Shown: positions 43,020 through 56,330, counted from the stretch's first letter. The stretch: DNA of 64,000 bases from Sinohyriopsis cumingii (GCA_028554795.2 CM068824.1:160387630-160451629), one strand, 5' to 3'. Notes: generated by a model not told the origin, from the sequence alone. Made by a program: numbers and translations.

Positions 43020-44660
43020 ATTCGGTTCTCGTTATCTAGGAAATGATCGCCCTCGGTGTTATTGCCCGGATCGAGTAAATATTAATATAAAGTGTGAAAC
43101 TTACAGGTGGAATGAATAAAGATCTGAGCAGATATATAAAAGAGAATGACACGAGCCCCCGTACATGAAAAGCAACAATTTAATCAATTACATAAACAAC
43201 TGTGACAATACATTACATTACGAAAATACGTTTCTTTTTTAACTAAATCTTTCACCGAATTTCAAACACAAATATATTTATATAAATAGCCGATCTGATA
43301 CAATTGGTTCATCATATAATCGCGTGAACAATCGAAGAAATTGCCTTGTACAACTTCATAATCTGCTTATTCCAGTCCACTCTAACTTCACCGTAGTTGT
43401 TCCTCTATGTCCTTTCGCTTTTTCCGTTTTCCACCCTCCCTACTGTCTCGCCTCTTTCGGTCCTCAAACTTTGTGTGGGTAGGTGGATACGTAAGTACGT
43501 AGATACTTGGATAAGTAGGTACGTGGATACGTCAGTGGATATTTCAGTGGATACGTCAGTGAAAGTATTTTCCCTTTCAAAATAAACAGAAACAACCTAA
43601 ATCTTCTGTCACTTGTCCTACTGGGAACATATCATTACTCTCTTCTTTTTATGTCATATATCGTTCTATCGGAATTCAAACAGATACCAAAGGCTATCTG
43701 GTCAAGCTAAACATGGCAGACCATAAACAAACATAGTTTCATAAGATTAATGTACTTCCTAATGGCTGACTCACAACAAAATCATACGAGACATAACTAT
43801 TCCGTTCTCATCTCAATTACACAAATGAATGAATGAAATTGATCAAATAACTTAACTACGTCATTTTCAGCGAATGCACACATTCAAGTCTTTATCATAC
43901 GTGAAATCGTCTAAGATCGGTGAATTCACACGGATTCTCTTAACTCATTTCAACTAAAGTAAAGCATGAAATTCTTGGATTCCTTTGACAATCAAGACAA
44001 AGAATTCAAACAATTCGTCAAACTTATATAAAAAACATCATTGTACGAATTCGGATAGATGAACTCAAACACATACACTCATGTCAAGAAAATTGATCTA
44101 CGGATTTAAACAAATAAAAGCAAGCAAATATCAGCAAATAAATTTAAGCAAATCATTATATTGGTATCAACGAATTACATGAGATTGACGCAGGTAATTT
44201 GTACTTTCAAGCTTTGCTCGCTTCTACCGCCGAATTGTGTCCATCGACTTTCCCGACATCCGGTCCCTTTGACAAATGTTTTACGAGAGAATTTCTTCTA
44301 AATTCGATCACGGAGACCCAAATATTTTCACTCTTGCGGAAAAAATGCAGACGGATTAGTAGATTTTTTGATGGAGGCAATTTTAAACCCAATAAATTTT
44401 ATGTTGGAACCACACCCTTATTTAGCATAACCAATCAGGATTAAATATATATATACCGCCTTTTATAACTAGGCGCTAAATATGCGGTTAGCCTGACTTC
44501 AGGATTTTCAAACCTGATTCTGGAAAAACTCAAGTCTGACAGTTCTGATATAAAATCGAAGTTAACCTTCCCTTTTCTATTCGTCTAACGGTTAAATAAA
44601 CGATGGCTTAATTAAGAATCACTTCCTCTCCCGACACAGACATTATAAATTGTTGCAGTA
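43020..44660. repeat. LTR-like segment of the Gypsy relic, copy 2
   Basis: About 1.5 kb homologous, with heavy divergence, to 45230-46880: shared GGTGTTATTGCCCGGATCGA-type start, CTGAGCAG..ATATA, AATTTAATCAATTA, TATATCGTTYTATCGGAATT-like middle, CATGAGATTGA with TTTGCTCGCTTCTAC, and GGAACCACACCCTTATTTAG near the other end. Placed where the 5' LTR of the minus-strand Gypsy relic should be, after gag. The 81-codon and 61-codon ORFs at 44199-44444 are by-products. Confidence 0.6.
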
Positions 44661-45229
44661 TAGCGATTTAACAAGCACCTGCCCACATAAATCTAATTAA
44701 TTGTTCTCTGGCCCAAATTAATGATCTCTTTATAGATCGACAGAATTTTTTACCCTTACTCTATCCCTTTCACAAACAATCAATAAACGGGAAGTACGTA
44801 GCCTGAATTTCTCCCCCAAATTCAGCGTAACTCTGAAACACACGAAAACAAGACGTATTTATTATTGCGGGCTTACTTAATCAATTCTTCTCTCAAGAAA
44901 ATGCAAAGGTCATTTCCCCCCTAGATTCCACAAATTCAGAATGTGACCCTTTCCCCATAACGTGCTGAATAATTGCAAATGCGAGCGCTTCAATCTCTTA
45001 CAATTTTATCATCTTAACATAAGAAAATATGACAAGAAAATTGCATGCACTGAATATATAAAATATAAAAACAATGGTTGGTTCGAGTCACTCCAATCAA
45101 TATTTTTAACAAGCAGTACAAATATTATCAATGTTTGGATAAATTTCGTTCTATTCTATTTTTGTTTAGAACCTTCACTCATATCAAATGCTCTAATCCC
45201 AAGACGAGTCTTGAATTTTTACTTAGTAA

Positions 45230-46880
45230 GAGTACTGTTATCCTTATCTAGAGGATGATCGACCACGGTAGTATTTCCCGGATAGAGTAAATAATAAAAT
45301 AGACTGTGAAATTAATGGGTGGAATAATCAGAGACCTGAGCAGCGATATAGATTAGAACAACACGAGCCCACGTATGCAGTATATAACAATTTAATCAAT
45401 TATGGATAAAATTAATTTTATCGTGATATTTATTTATTTTTAAATCCAATTAGCAGTTTTGTTTATATAGAAAAGACAAATTTCCTCATGAAATTGAGTG
45501 AATGGTCGAACTCAAATTGTCTACCATGCCTGAATAAACTGGTTGCTTGCCGGTCCTTCGAAATTCAACGTTGGTGACAGATTAGAGTCGAAATATTCCT
45601 TTTGCTCTCTCTCTCTCTCTCATTTAGGGTCATCAACCGTAATTTTTCTCATCTCTTTTCTTCAGTATGGGTACGTAAACGGAGCTGTTTCCCCATTTTA
45701 AAAATAATTTTAGACAACCTAAATATGTGTCAGGCCTTTTTTTCATCTGGGTAGTACATTACCCACTCTCACGTTATGTTAGATATCGTTTTATCGTAAT
45801 TCAACAGAAGCTAAGGCTAATGTGGGCCAGTTCGCCCCCTTGACAGCTGATACACAAATGTGGCAGGAAAAAAATGTAATGTCTCTCCAAATGGTTATTC
45901 TGCATTCCTAACTGGATTATGCCATAAAATAAACTTCTTAATGAACATTGCTACGCCTTACTGTGGACTATAAATCACTAGTTGGACTAAATATTGGCCA
46001 GCGGCTCTCTTAACTATATTACCATTGATTCTCGGTTAGCAGAATTCACATCTTAATTATGCAAATGAATTATCGAAATTGACTTCGCGTATTAGCTACA
46101 ATAATTTGCTAACTAGCAATTCATTTTGTTATAACGTTTCCATACATAGTAATATAAATTCCTAGTCTACATGATTATTTAATTTAAGGCAGAAAACTGC
46201 ACACAATTCTCATAATTCTTATGGAATCCAATGCATGAAATTACAACAATAAACGAGTCATAAAACATTCAAGACAAATCAATGCTAAAAGTTAATCAAC
46301 CCATCAGAGGAGAATTGATGCATGAATTTAAAACAAATTCAAACAAATAATTACGAACTCATATCACGACAGTTGCATGAGATTGAGACAAACCTTGTGC
46401 TCCCTGAGACTTGCTCGCTTCTACGCATCAGAATCTCTCTGTTCCTATAAGTTCCTTGTCCCTCAAACTTCCAGACACCCTTCCGATGGACGTTTTATAA
46501 AGAGATAATACTGTTGTGTTTTTTTTTTCTCCCCTGGAGCCAAGACTTCCCTTCCGCAGAAAACTTGGACTGACTAATTTCGCGAAGGAAATTGCTGAAA
46601 ACATTGAATTTCTGTGGGAACACACATCCCTTATTTAGCTTGACAGTCAGGATTAAATTTATCTAACGGACAAAAATTAACACACACCCATCGAGGTTTG
46701 AATCAGTCTCTATTCCGCCCCTCTTACTTAACCCGATTACTGGAAAATGTCACTTTATCACAGTTAAATTGTCTCTAGATTGTCTCCACATTGTCATTTT
46801 TCCGCTACTTAAACCCTCATTCACATTGCCTCTCTATCTGTCTGACCGTTATCAATCAATCATGCCCAAAACCAGGGATG
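45230..46880. repeat. LTR-like segment, copy 3 (solo or tandem)
   Basis: The second long copy of the LTR-like sequence in the same orientation, about 2.2 kb from the previous one. It contains ATTTCCCGGATAGAGTAAAT, GGAATAATCAGAGACCTGAG, a CTCTCTCTCTCTCTC run (45605-45622), GACTTGCTCGCTTCTACGCA and GGAACACACATCCCTTATTT. It is not attached to further coding pieces, so it is either a solo LTR or the outer part of a tandem element. 44661-45229 between the two copies holds nothing recognised. Confidence 0.6.
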
Positions 46881-49223
46881 TTAAACCATTACAGTTTAGG
46901 GATGTACTCGGTATCTAGACATTAGTCAGTTTAATTTGTTTCGTGTCATATTGACCACAGCAAGATTCGTTCAGCTATATTTTGCAATAACATCTTGCAA
47001 AATTCAGTTACATATGTATACATGACCTCTGACATTTACTATAGTAATGTCCGTGTAATGTTATTATCGGACGTAAATGTATATATTTAATAGTTATGTA
47101 TATGGGAATGTCAGATAGTCCATCGTCAACAACGGGCCGCATCAATCAGGGTCCGTCTTTGGCTTGATAGGATTAGTAAGTAAAAACACTTGATTCGAGA
47201 ATGCTCATATCAGATCAGTCGTTGAGAAAAAAAAAAAAGCATTCATTTAAATAAGAAAAGCATGATCATCCGAGTGAGGATTTTATATTTAGTTCATTTG
47301 GTAAATCAAATTGTTTGTGAAATGGTTAGTTCTAAAAAGATGATGCATTCATGACGACTAGAGAGACAGTTTTCTTTTCCATCAGTTTTTTAAAATATTT
47401 TTCGTGAAGAAACTTTTGCCTGTGAACAATCACAAATAGTGAAGAATTAAAATTTTAATAAAACTATTCGTTATTTTTGTGAAAGTGCAAAAAGAAATAT
47501 AGTGAAGGATTTTAAGTAGAGGAAACCTCTAACTGACACTAAGCACTTTGTGTTCCTTATTTTGTTTCTATTAAACCTAAAAATAGCTCATCACAATACA
47601 TGTGGCTATTACAAAAAATGACGAACATATCCGGATGAGCCTAAATTACTCCTCTTCGGTAATGTATCCTGTTTTCATATTATTCACTATGAACTCAACT
47701 GCACTATGCAAATACACGTCCCTACGAGCATATACAGACAACTGCAAGTAGGTGAATGGAAAGCTTGTTTTTTAAAACAAAGTTTATACGTCATTGTTCT
47801 ATATAAATTATCGGCAAAATGGAAATAGGTGTATTTAATACTATTGTCGCCATACCATCTGTCGCTAGATTATGCATAAGGATCATGCAGTACCGTGTAC
47901 TCACTGATTTAACCCATCTACATATAACTTCTCAACTCCTTCCAAACTAAAGTAACTTCAGAAATGTAACACTTAATATCTGAATGTAGGCATGCATGTG
48001 TGTGCCAGATAAAGGCTTATTTGACCTAGCAAATTTACAATCTCCTTATATATATGTATCCCCCACTTCCAAATTAGTCCTCTGTACATTTGTTTTTATT
48101 CAACTATTCTTATATATACATAGAGACAGAGACAGAGACAGAGGGAGAGGGATGGATAGATAGATAGATCATTTTCTGCTTTTATAATCCACTTTGCGCA
48201 ATAGCAGGCTTATATAAGTGACGTGGGTATTGGAATGTTATTGGTATATGTATTTCTCAATGTACAATCAACACCTGGTTTGGTTGGGCAGGTATTTTGA
48301 ATTACAGGCTTTTTGTTGGTCAGAAAGCCATCATAAAAATGGACAGCTTCCTTACAAAACTTGTGTTGGGTTATCTGGTATTGGGAGGGTACATTTGCTG
48401 CACGTGTAGAAAACATAAGAAATATTTGTTAGCGCGATGTATTGATAACTTACACGTCAGTAAAACAAGCGAGACAGCCGTCGTATCGTGTATATTACGA
48501 AGCCATATGGGTTCTGGTTGGTTGATTGTGCTATCCCCCCAGGGCATCAACAGGTTTATTTTATCAATTTTGGCACGTGGGTTTCTATTAACTAGATCTT
48601 GTTTATATTAGATCATCAGCATTATTGGCGCATATTTACCCTCTCCCCTCTCACACGACCCCCACCACAAACACGTGTTATTTCACAAAAGGTCATATAA
48701 CTAAAATGTACCGCAAAGTTACCAGTTTTAAATGAACTTTGTTGAAAGATTTGTAATTTTTCTCTCTTTAAACTTTGTAAATATTTATTTGTTCTGTAAG
48801 AAAAAAAAACAAAACGGCATTGCTTGCGACATGTATGATACGTGGTATCAGACACAATGTGCACAAGTGTTCACATCGGACATTTATGAACTGATGAATG
48901 TTTCACTGGAAAATGTAATGATGACCCCTGGACATGTACACAATGCTCCTTGCCTAACTTCACAAAAGGACTTAGGATTACGAACAAGTTCTTCACTAGT
49001 GGAGGTTACTCTACATTATTTAACTACGTGTCACAGTAGGAGTTATTCCCCATTACGGATTTCCATATCACAGAGAATACAAACGAAAACATAAGCACGA
49101 GTGCAGATTCAAACCTATTTTCGTATATCTTCGATAAGACAAACTCAAGACGCCCGACAGCACGTCATCTAAATATAAATAAGATATAAACGTAACGATA
49201 TTGCATCTATTCAACAGGTAGGG
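46881..49223. other. intergenic, no recognised feature
   Basis: 23 CpG counted in 47041-47940, several-fold more than in the left half of the window. Small GACAGA/GATA simple repeats lie at 48121-48170. ORFs of 104 codons (48297-48611) and 120 codons (48732-49094) have no recognisable domain or splice support. Confidence 0.4.
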
Positions 49224-49314
49224 TAGACCAACAATTAGATCTCCACGTTTTTTTTCCCTTGATATTCCGCCACCAGTAATGTCAGAAAAAAGTGGAGATC
49301 TACTTGTTGGTCTA
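49224..49314. repeat. 91-bp foldback MITE-like element
   Basis: Arms TAGACCAACAATTAGATCTC (CAC) at 49224-49246 and the complementary GTGGAGATCTACTTGTTGGT (CTA) at 49292-49314 match with one mismatch. Flanks read ACAGGTAGGG on the left and ACAGGCAGG on the right, a possible 9-bp target duplication with one mismatch. Confidence 0.55.
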
Positions 49315-51073
49315 ACAGGCAGGAGTGTAGTACCGTGGAAATGGCGTTCCGCTACTTTTTCTGCCCTTTCCTTTATTTGCGCTTACCACTGACCCTCCCG
49401 CTCCCTCATCTGAGTAACATGCGTCCTTCACTTCTTGATTGAGTTCTCACATTTTTTGATTTAGCACTCGACCACTGCCTGCACCACAAACTGGTTGATC
49501 TTTCTGTGTTATCTGAAACTAAAGCAGACACTTCGTTAAGCTCATATTTAAGGTCAAAGGCTACAATCTTGAAAGGAAAGACTTACACTGAAATAGAGGA
49601 GGTATACTTGTTTACTATCTATCTGACCTCGCTTTTTTGGCTTAGAATTTAACCAAGCTTAAAGGTCACCAGCCATACTCTAACATTGTTATCTTTACAT
49701 CTGATTTGCCATATATGATTAAAAGTAGTTATACTCGCACAAAAAGAATAAAACTATCAAGTTTAAAGAAGAAATAGTAAATTAATTACTCGAAATAGAG
49801 GTGTACAAAGCTGTTACTTCCACTTAGCTACGATTTTCCACCTATAAAGGACGCAACCGGAAATGACGTAAATTTATCTCCACAAGACGAATTAGATGTT
49901 TCTTGTTATCGAAAAATAAAACACTATAAACTATCGATAGGGAACATTTAGATGAAATTATGGAAAAATATGTTGCTGTTCAGCCTTATATCGATGTGCA
50001 TGCACGACGCACTAGATTGTGTCGCTTTCAAAACAGTTCCATTGTTTCAATTAATTTTTAAAATTCCCGTTAATACACCTAAAAAGGAATCAATGCTGGC
50101 TTCCCTATGTAGGCCGACTTTGTAAAAAAAAAAATCGGCACGCTTAAAGAATCCAGAGTCAGTTTCCGTGGTTGGTTTGCTTTATAATTAAATAACCTTT
50201 GTATTTGATATCCTGTCGGTAAGTTTAAGCAATGAGTTTACTGATTGCTGCCAGTTGTGCTTATTCATCACCCGGGCATCTATTTGTTGGCCATATATAA
50301 TCATAATTGATACCAAAGGGCATTGATATTCACAGGGTAAATAGTATATACAGCAATAACTTGTTTTAATAATAATTTTGTAACCCATGCCAGCGAAAAG
50401 ATTATCATTTGCACTCAGAGTGAATGTATTTTCAAATAATGATTTTTCTTTGCGAGATAACGTCGTATACTTAGCCTGGATACAATACCATCTTGGTCAT
50501 GTTGCGCCTTATAACGTATCATGCAAGTATGGCAGGTGCCTTCAAGCAATCGGGTAATATTCCCGTCTTCTTTGCGATTTTGTTATCTGACATCAGTCAT
50601 ACACACTATATTAAGGATGCATACGCCAGCCGACATCCACTACATATACGGAGTTCATGGATATATTTCTTTCTTTAATAAATTTCACATGATGAAAAAA
50701 GAATGAATAAATGATAACAATGCCATGTTAGCTTCATTAAGTTTATTTTCAAATAAGTGTTTTGTTTATCTATTTTATTGTACCGTGCGGAGGGGGGAGG
50801 GCACAAAGTAAACACACTATTTTTTCAAGTCTTTTTACATGTACTTTGGTGGGAAAAAGTTTCACCATAAGTTCTAGGACAGGAAAAAAAATTATTATTT
50901 TATCGTGTCCCGATATATATATATATATATATATATATATGACTCATTCTAAAGGCACGTACACCTATAAATGGTAAACATCCTAAAGTGATACCTGATA
51001 TTTGTGGTTTTTTTAAAAACCCTTCTGAGTTCATATTGGTTTTAATAATGCTAAAAATAAATAAAGGGCTTGA
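49315..51073. other. intergenic, no recognised feature
   Basis: AT-rich DNA with an (AT)n run at 50914-50940. ORFs near 50493-50977 have no supporting evidence. Confidence 0.4.
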
Positions 51074-51289
51074 TCAAAGTCTACACTCTGCACGTTCAAA
51101 AAGTATTATGATTCTTATAAACATTAATATTTTACATCTGCAGTTACATTGCTGTTCTGTAATCTTTATTTTATGTATTTTACTTACGCTATTTTTATCC
51201 CTCTTCTCATATGCACCATAGAGCTTTCTACGCGATTTGGGAGGTCCAGACTTCTCGGGTGACGGAAGGGATTTTTTCTTATATTTGAT

Positions 51290-51587
51290 AGTCTCTGGGA
51301 AAATTGTAGGTACTGCTGTCTTTAGCAAATTCAATTTTATTTGTTCACCAATGGATTTCATCACCGAAGGAGAGTGTAAAAAGCAACTGTCCTCAAAATG
51401 CCATATGCACAAGCGGGATGATGCTGTTGGCATAAATGGTACAACTTTCCCATCACTCACCCTATTCTATCCCAGAGCTTCAATCCACATTTTTTAATTG
51501 GTGATCAGGGTCTTTCGGAAAAAGAAAGAACTCTTTTGTCCCATCATCACTCTTTTGGTTACAACCATATGCAACACAGTGCACCAT
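51290..51587 (-). pseudogene. disabled THAP-domain fragment
   Basis: From a minus-strand ATG at 51587 the frame reads MVHCVAYGCNQKSDDGTKEF, giving the first Cys pair (C4, C9) of a THAP zinc finger. A one-base shift near 51495 and a TAG shortly after interrupt it. The frame 51074-51460 then carries the rest: VPFMPTASSRLCIWHFEDS with the C-x2-H half, and the characteristic AVPTIF at the end of the domain, followed by a basic proline-rich linker (KYKKKSLPSPEKSGPPKSRR). The C2CH ligands survive. THAP domains occur both in host regulators and in P-element-like transposases. Nothing recognisable as a transposase core follows, so origin is open. Confidence 0.8.
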
Positions 51588-52859
51588 ATTTGCTGTACAA
51601 AAGCACGTTCGTAAGATATATTGTTTTCTATATTTGATTTAATTATATCTGATTTAATATATATTTATTTCAATTTGATTGTTTTTCAGCTTTTATATTT
51701 TTTTTATATTTTTCATTACATGATATTGTAATGTAAATTTATTCACTAGAGATGATACTTTTTTCAGAAAAAAATTTGACCTTGACTGTTAGTTTATAAA
51801 CACCAGGTGTTGATCTAAATCCTGACCTTGTTTCAAACTTTGTGGCAACCACGTAAACAAGTTCTATCTTTATGTTAAAATGATTGGCTGTTGTCGAGGT
51901 CATGATGGGACTTCGTGCTTAAGATGTAAACAATTTTTTAAAAATTATTTCTCAGAGTAAAATGATTGGTTTTCGTCAGGGTCACACTGGATGTAGGTGA
52001 CCTTTAAAAAGTACGTAGTTTTTATAAGCTTCTAGAAGATGATCACGTGACCCCTTGTTTACGTTTTAGAAAGACCATATAACCTCAGTTTTGGAGAATT
52101 ATTCTTAGTTGCAGCTGGGCTTTTTCTTACACTAGAAGTTGCATGTTGTGCTGTTTGGAGTTATTTCAAATTACTTGGATTCAAAAGGATTAATTCTGTT
52201 ATTGTTCTGGTAAATACATGTACTCATGTAAGATTCTTAATCAAAGACAGTTATAATAAGAAAATTATTCAGCTATCAGAAACCGGAGAGATAATTCTTG
52301 TTTCTACAAGGAACTGTAGAATTCAACACTACAGATTTTACCATACGTCATCGTCTTCCATCCTGGATTCTTCGTCGGGATTTGAACTTGAAATCAGTAA
52401 AACGTTTTGTTATTAGGACTACTAAAATTTTATTCTTGGATTATTCTTGGATCTTTTTTGATTTGATTCTATAAAACCGTAAGTTCATATTTTTTCGTAT
52501 TTTTTAATTTTTACAGAATTTTTCCAGGGAAATAAATTATTGTGTTTTTTTTTCAAAGCTTGTTGTTGTCACTCTTTCTTGTGTTACTGTTTATTCGACC
52601 CTACACAAGTGACATAAGAATATCACATAGACATTTACGTGGGGAAATTAAGAACTTAAATGGTTTTGTTGAATAGAAGGGATAAATGTACGTCATATCC
52701 GTTTTTGGCACGCGGAAACTACCGACTGTTTATGGAGATTGCCGAATAAATTTTTAATTTAAAAATGCGGATTTCTTTTAGTTTAATTAAACTTGCTGTG
52801 CATACATAACAAATGCGTTTTTTATGACCATAATAATATCACACGTTTGTACAATATAC
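51588..52859. other. no recognised feature
   Basis: AT-rich. A diverged duplication is visible at about 51878-51905 and 51957-51985 (AAAATGATTGGYTNTCGTCN). 52300-52500 includes a TCATCGTCTTCCATCCTGGA-type passage resembling retroelement leader sequence, but I cannot name it. Confidence 0.35.
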
Positions 52860-55690
52860 GTGGCCAGTGACATTTAATTGATATTAATGGAATTCAACCT
52901 CAATAAACGTATCTGGATGACCCCCAAAGCTTAGCAAATGCTGCTTTTGTGGCAGGTATAGAAACCAAATTAAACACCATTTTGCCAATCGTGAAAATGT
53001 ATGTCTAGTAGGTGATTTAAACTACGATCGCTTGAACATGGAAAAAAAGTAAAACCTTAAGTTCAGTCTGATATATTCAGTTTAACAATGTTATAGGGAA
53101 CCCTGCTTGCTGTGTTAAAGATTGCCCCATTCCATGACAGATATTATTGCCACTATAATAGCAATCCCCAATTCTTTTTAATAGTATAAATTTCGAATAT
53201 GGCGTGAGCGACTGACATCACATGATAGCATCAACACTAAAAAAATATTACTTCTCAAACAGACGTGAGAAAATCACATTCAAAAGCTACAAGAATTTTG
53301 ATGAGATATATTTCCTTGATGACATTTCCTTTAAATACATGTTCATTCCACAGACACATTTTGATGATATTGATGATAAATGCTGGGCATATGAAAAGTT
53401 GTTTTTGGAGGTTATCGATAATCATGTTCCAAAAAACAAATATAAACCCTAAAAGTGAACAGTGAACTTAGAAAGACCATGTACTAAAAGCGTATGGCAC
53501 ATAACAAATTTTGAAAATCTAAAACTCAACGATTCTCGGAGGCTTACAAAAAAAACCCAGAAATTTTGTCACCAAGTTCAGAAGACAGTCCATCAAACTA
53601 TATTTCTTTGAAAGGTAAGGTGGTGGTTCAAAATCTAAGGACCTTGTACCTACAATTAAATCCTTTTTTTCTTCCTGAAAAGGTTAAGACTATAGCATCT
53701 TTTTCATGGAGATGTCCTGATTACTGACCAAACAAATGTGTGTGAAATTTTCAATGAATACTAAATAAACATTGAAAAACCCATTGGGTCACATGACCTC
53801 ATAGATAACAGTGCTACTCACCCTAGCATACAAGCTGTCATGACAATCAACCACCTGAAAAATACCCAACTCTCAAACTGAAACCTTTAGTGCCAGAACA
53901 AGTTCAACTAATTATTACAAGCCTTGATACAAAGAAATCTGCAGGTGTACCGAAATTGCTTAAAATATGTGCATCAGTTTTATGTTCAGAAATTAGCAAA
54001 CTTCTCAATACTTGTATTGACTAGGAATATTTCCAGATTGTCTTAGAGAAGCATAGGGAACCCAATTTGCAAAAATCTGATCCTGGATAAGAGCAGCTGC
54101 AGACCAGGAAGCATTTTACCTTGTACCGCCAAAATGTTTTCAAAGGCATGTATGCAATCAGATACAACTGCATTTTGATAACCTTTTTTCCTAGCTTCCC
54201 ATCTACCTTTAGGAAAGGATATGGATGTCAAACAACACTACTGAAACTGCTGGAGAACTGGAGGGGTGCATTGAACAATGGATCTGACATGGGTGTATTA
54301 CTACTGGACATATCCAAGACTTTTGACAGTTTTCCGCACGGACTCATCATGGAAACCATGAAAACCCACAAAATTGATCTAAACTAGATCAAACTATTTT
54401 AAAACTATGTGCATAACGATAAACCACGCGTTAAACTGCGATCCTCTTGTAACTACTTGGATATAGCGTCCAAAGGCGTACAGCAAGGTTCAATACTAGG
54501 ACCTCTGAATGACATATTCTACTTCACAGAACAAACAACACTGTATAACTATGCTGATGACAATACTATATAGCTCAAATGACAATACCATACAGATCAA
54601 ATGACAATACCATATAGATCAAATGACAATAGAATATAGATCAAATGACAATACCATATAGATCAAATGACAATACCATATAGATAAATGACAATACCAT
54701 ATAGATCAAATGACAATACCATATAGATAAATGACAATAGAATATAGATCAAATGACAATACCATATAGATCAAATGACAATACCATATAGATAAATGAC
54801 AATACCATATAGATCAAATGACAATACCATATAGATAAATGACAATAGAATATAGATCAAATGACAATACCATATAGATCAAATGACAATACCACATAGA
54901 TAAATGACAGTAGACTATAGATCAAATGACAATACCATATAGATAAATAACATTAGAATATAGATCAAATGCCAATACCATAAAGATTTTAAAAAAACTA
55001 ATATCTGCTCTACAACATGAGAGCAAGATACTGACTGAATGGTTAACAGTAAATGGTATGCAATCAATCCCTCAGAGATTCCAAGCTGTTATTCTTATTA
55101 CAAACAAAAACGCGAAAACACTAGCCAATATTACTATAGAAAACTGGAAAACCGTGAAATAAAATGCGAGGACTCTGTGAAACTCCTTGGAGTAGATATT
55201 GACTCAAATAAACCACTTATATATGGTCTGTCAAAAAGCAGCAATATAATTAAACGTTTTGCAACGTCTCAACCTATATTTGACCACTAATACTTAGTTA
55301 CTAATCTACAAATGCTTTTTCTCCGGCACTTCTGCAACAAACACAATTCTGACAAAATAGAAAAAGAACACAGAATAGGGCGCTAAAACTGGTATTTGAC
55401 GAATTTGCTAGTTCACACCAATCTCTGTTAAGAAAAGCAAACATTCCTACTCGTCGCATTAGTAGATTAAGATATATTGTAACTGAAGTGTATATACGTT
55501 GCGAAAACAACCCACCTAAGAAGCCGAAATCTGGCAACAGTACAAAGAGTAATGACCACTAGATATGGTAAGCTCACTTTCAGATTTGGCACTCCTATAG
55601 TCTGGAACAGCCTGCCCGATGAACTTAGAACAATCTTTGATTTCAAAATAAATGGAATGCTAATATGGATGTGTGGAGGCCTCATCCAGA
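52860..55690 (+). pseudogene. degenerate APE-type non-LTR retrotransposon
   Basis: Plus strand, in order: an endonuclease end block NVCLVGDLNYDRLNM (about 53000-53040), the linker with KSYKNFDEIYF and CWAYEKLFLEVIDNHVPKNK (53270-53445), fingers/palm blocks STFRKGYGCQTTLLKLLENW (about 54205-54260) and MGVLLLDISKTFDSFPHGLI (about 54290-54350), KGVQQGSILGPLNDI (about 54474), the active-site YADDN (about 54550), then after a 430-bp minisatellite the thumb KLLGVDIDSNKPLIYGLSKS (about 55180-55235) and the C-terminal FRFGTPIVWNSLPDELRTIF (about 55580-55640). Stops and frameshifts are frequent. The order and spacing fit CR1/L2/Jockey-like elements. The 5' end and terminal tail are not defined. Confidence 0.92.
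54560..54985. repeat. 21/22-bp minisatellite inside the RT relic
   Basis: About nineteen units of ATGACAATACCATATAGATC AA and a shorter form lacking one C. The phrase GATGACAATACTATATAGCT immediately before the array (54553-54573) encodes the D-D-N-T-I of the reverse transcriptase active site and is clearly the parent unit. The ratio of long to short units varies along the array. Confidence 0.95.
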
Positions 55691-56037
55691 TAGTTTGGGT
55701 ATTTGGTTACCCGATCTTGTTCTCTCAGTTTCTGAATAAAGAAGTCTAATGTATCGACTTTATTGCGTTTGAATTCCGCGGTCTTCTTCTACAATTCTTC
55801 CATGGACCTTTTGTGTCTTTCCCTTTCTTCCGTTCCATTGTCGGCATCAAATAACTCAAACAACTTAATACCTTTCACACATGTTCCAACAACAACGATG
55901 GTACCGCACAATGCTGCTACGACAGTTTAGTGGTAATAAATTTGGATACTCCCGCATCTCAATATTCAATATAAACTGGTCCCTTCTCGTACTTAAAATA
56001 CGTGCGGTAGCTGCATCATTTTCGTTTTGTGAAAGCT
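55691..56037. other. no recognised feature
   Basis: Short unique stretch between the non-LTR relic and the GT/GA microsatellite; nothing recognised. Confidence 0.4.
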
Positions 56038-56072
56038 GTGTGTGTGTGTGCGTGTGCGTGTGTGTGTGTGTT

Positions 56073-56122
<50 letters not shown>
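56038..56122. repeat. (GT)n(GA)n compound microsatellite
   Basis: GT/GC-GT run to 56086 followed by an uninterrupted AG run to 56122. Confidence 0.98.
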
Positions 56123-56125
<3 letters not shown>

Positions 56126-56174
56126 TGTGAGCTGGTCATTGCGTACATTTGATTCATATGTGGATAGAAGTATG

Positions 56175-56330
56175 ATTTAAATAATAGAAGTGATGAAATA
56201 ATTGAAGTGATAAAATAATTGAAGTGATGCAATGATGAAATAATTGAAGTGATGCAATGATGGAATAATTGCAGTTTATTTAATAATTGAAGTGATGAAA
56301 TAATTGATGTGTTGAAATAATTGAAGTGAG
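56175..56330. repeat. 17-bp degenerate minisatellite
   Basis: About eight copies of AAGTGATGAAATAATTG with insertions such as CAATGATG. Confidence 0.9.

Noticed and set aside
40000..47000. Intact endogenous retrovirus
   Set aside because: No envelope-like region, reverse transcriptase missing, multiple stops; it is a decayed Gypsy-type retrotransposon.
48732..49094. 120-codon plus-strand ORF
   Set aside because: No recognisable domain, poly-lysine from an A-run, no splice or promoter support; length is not exceptional in this amount of AT-rich DNA.
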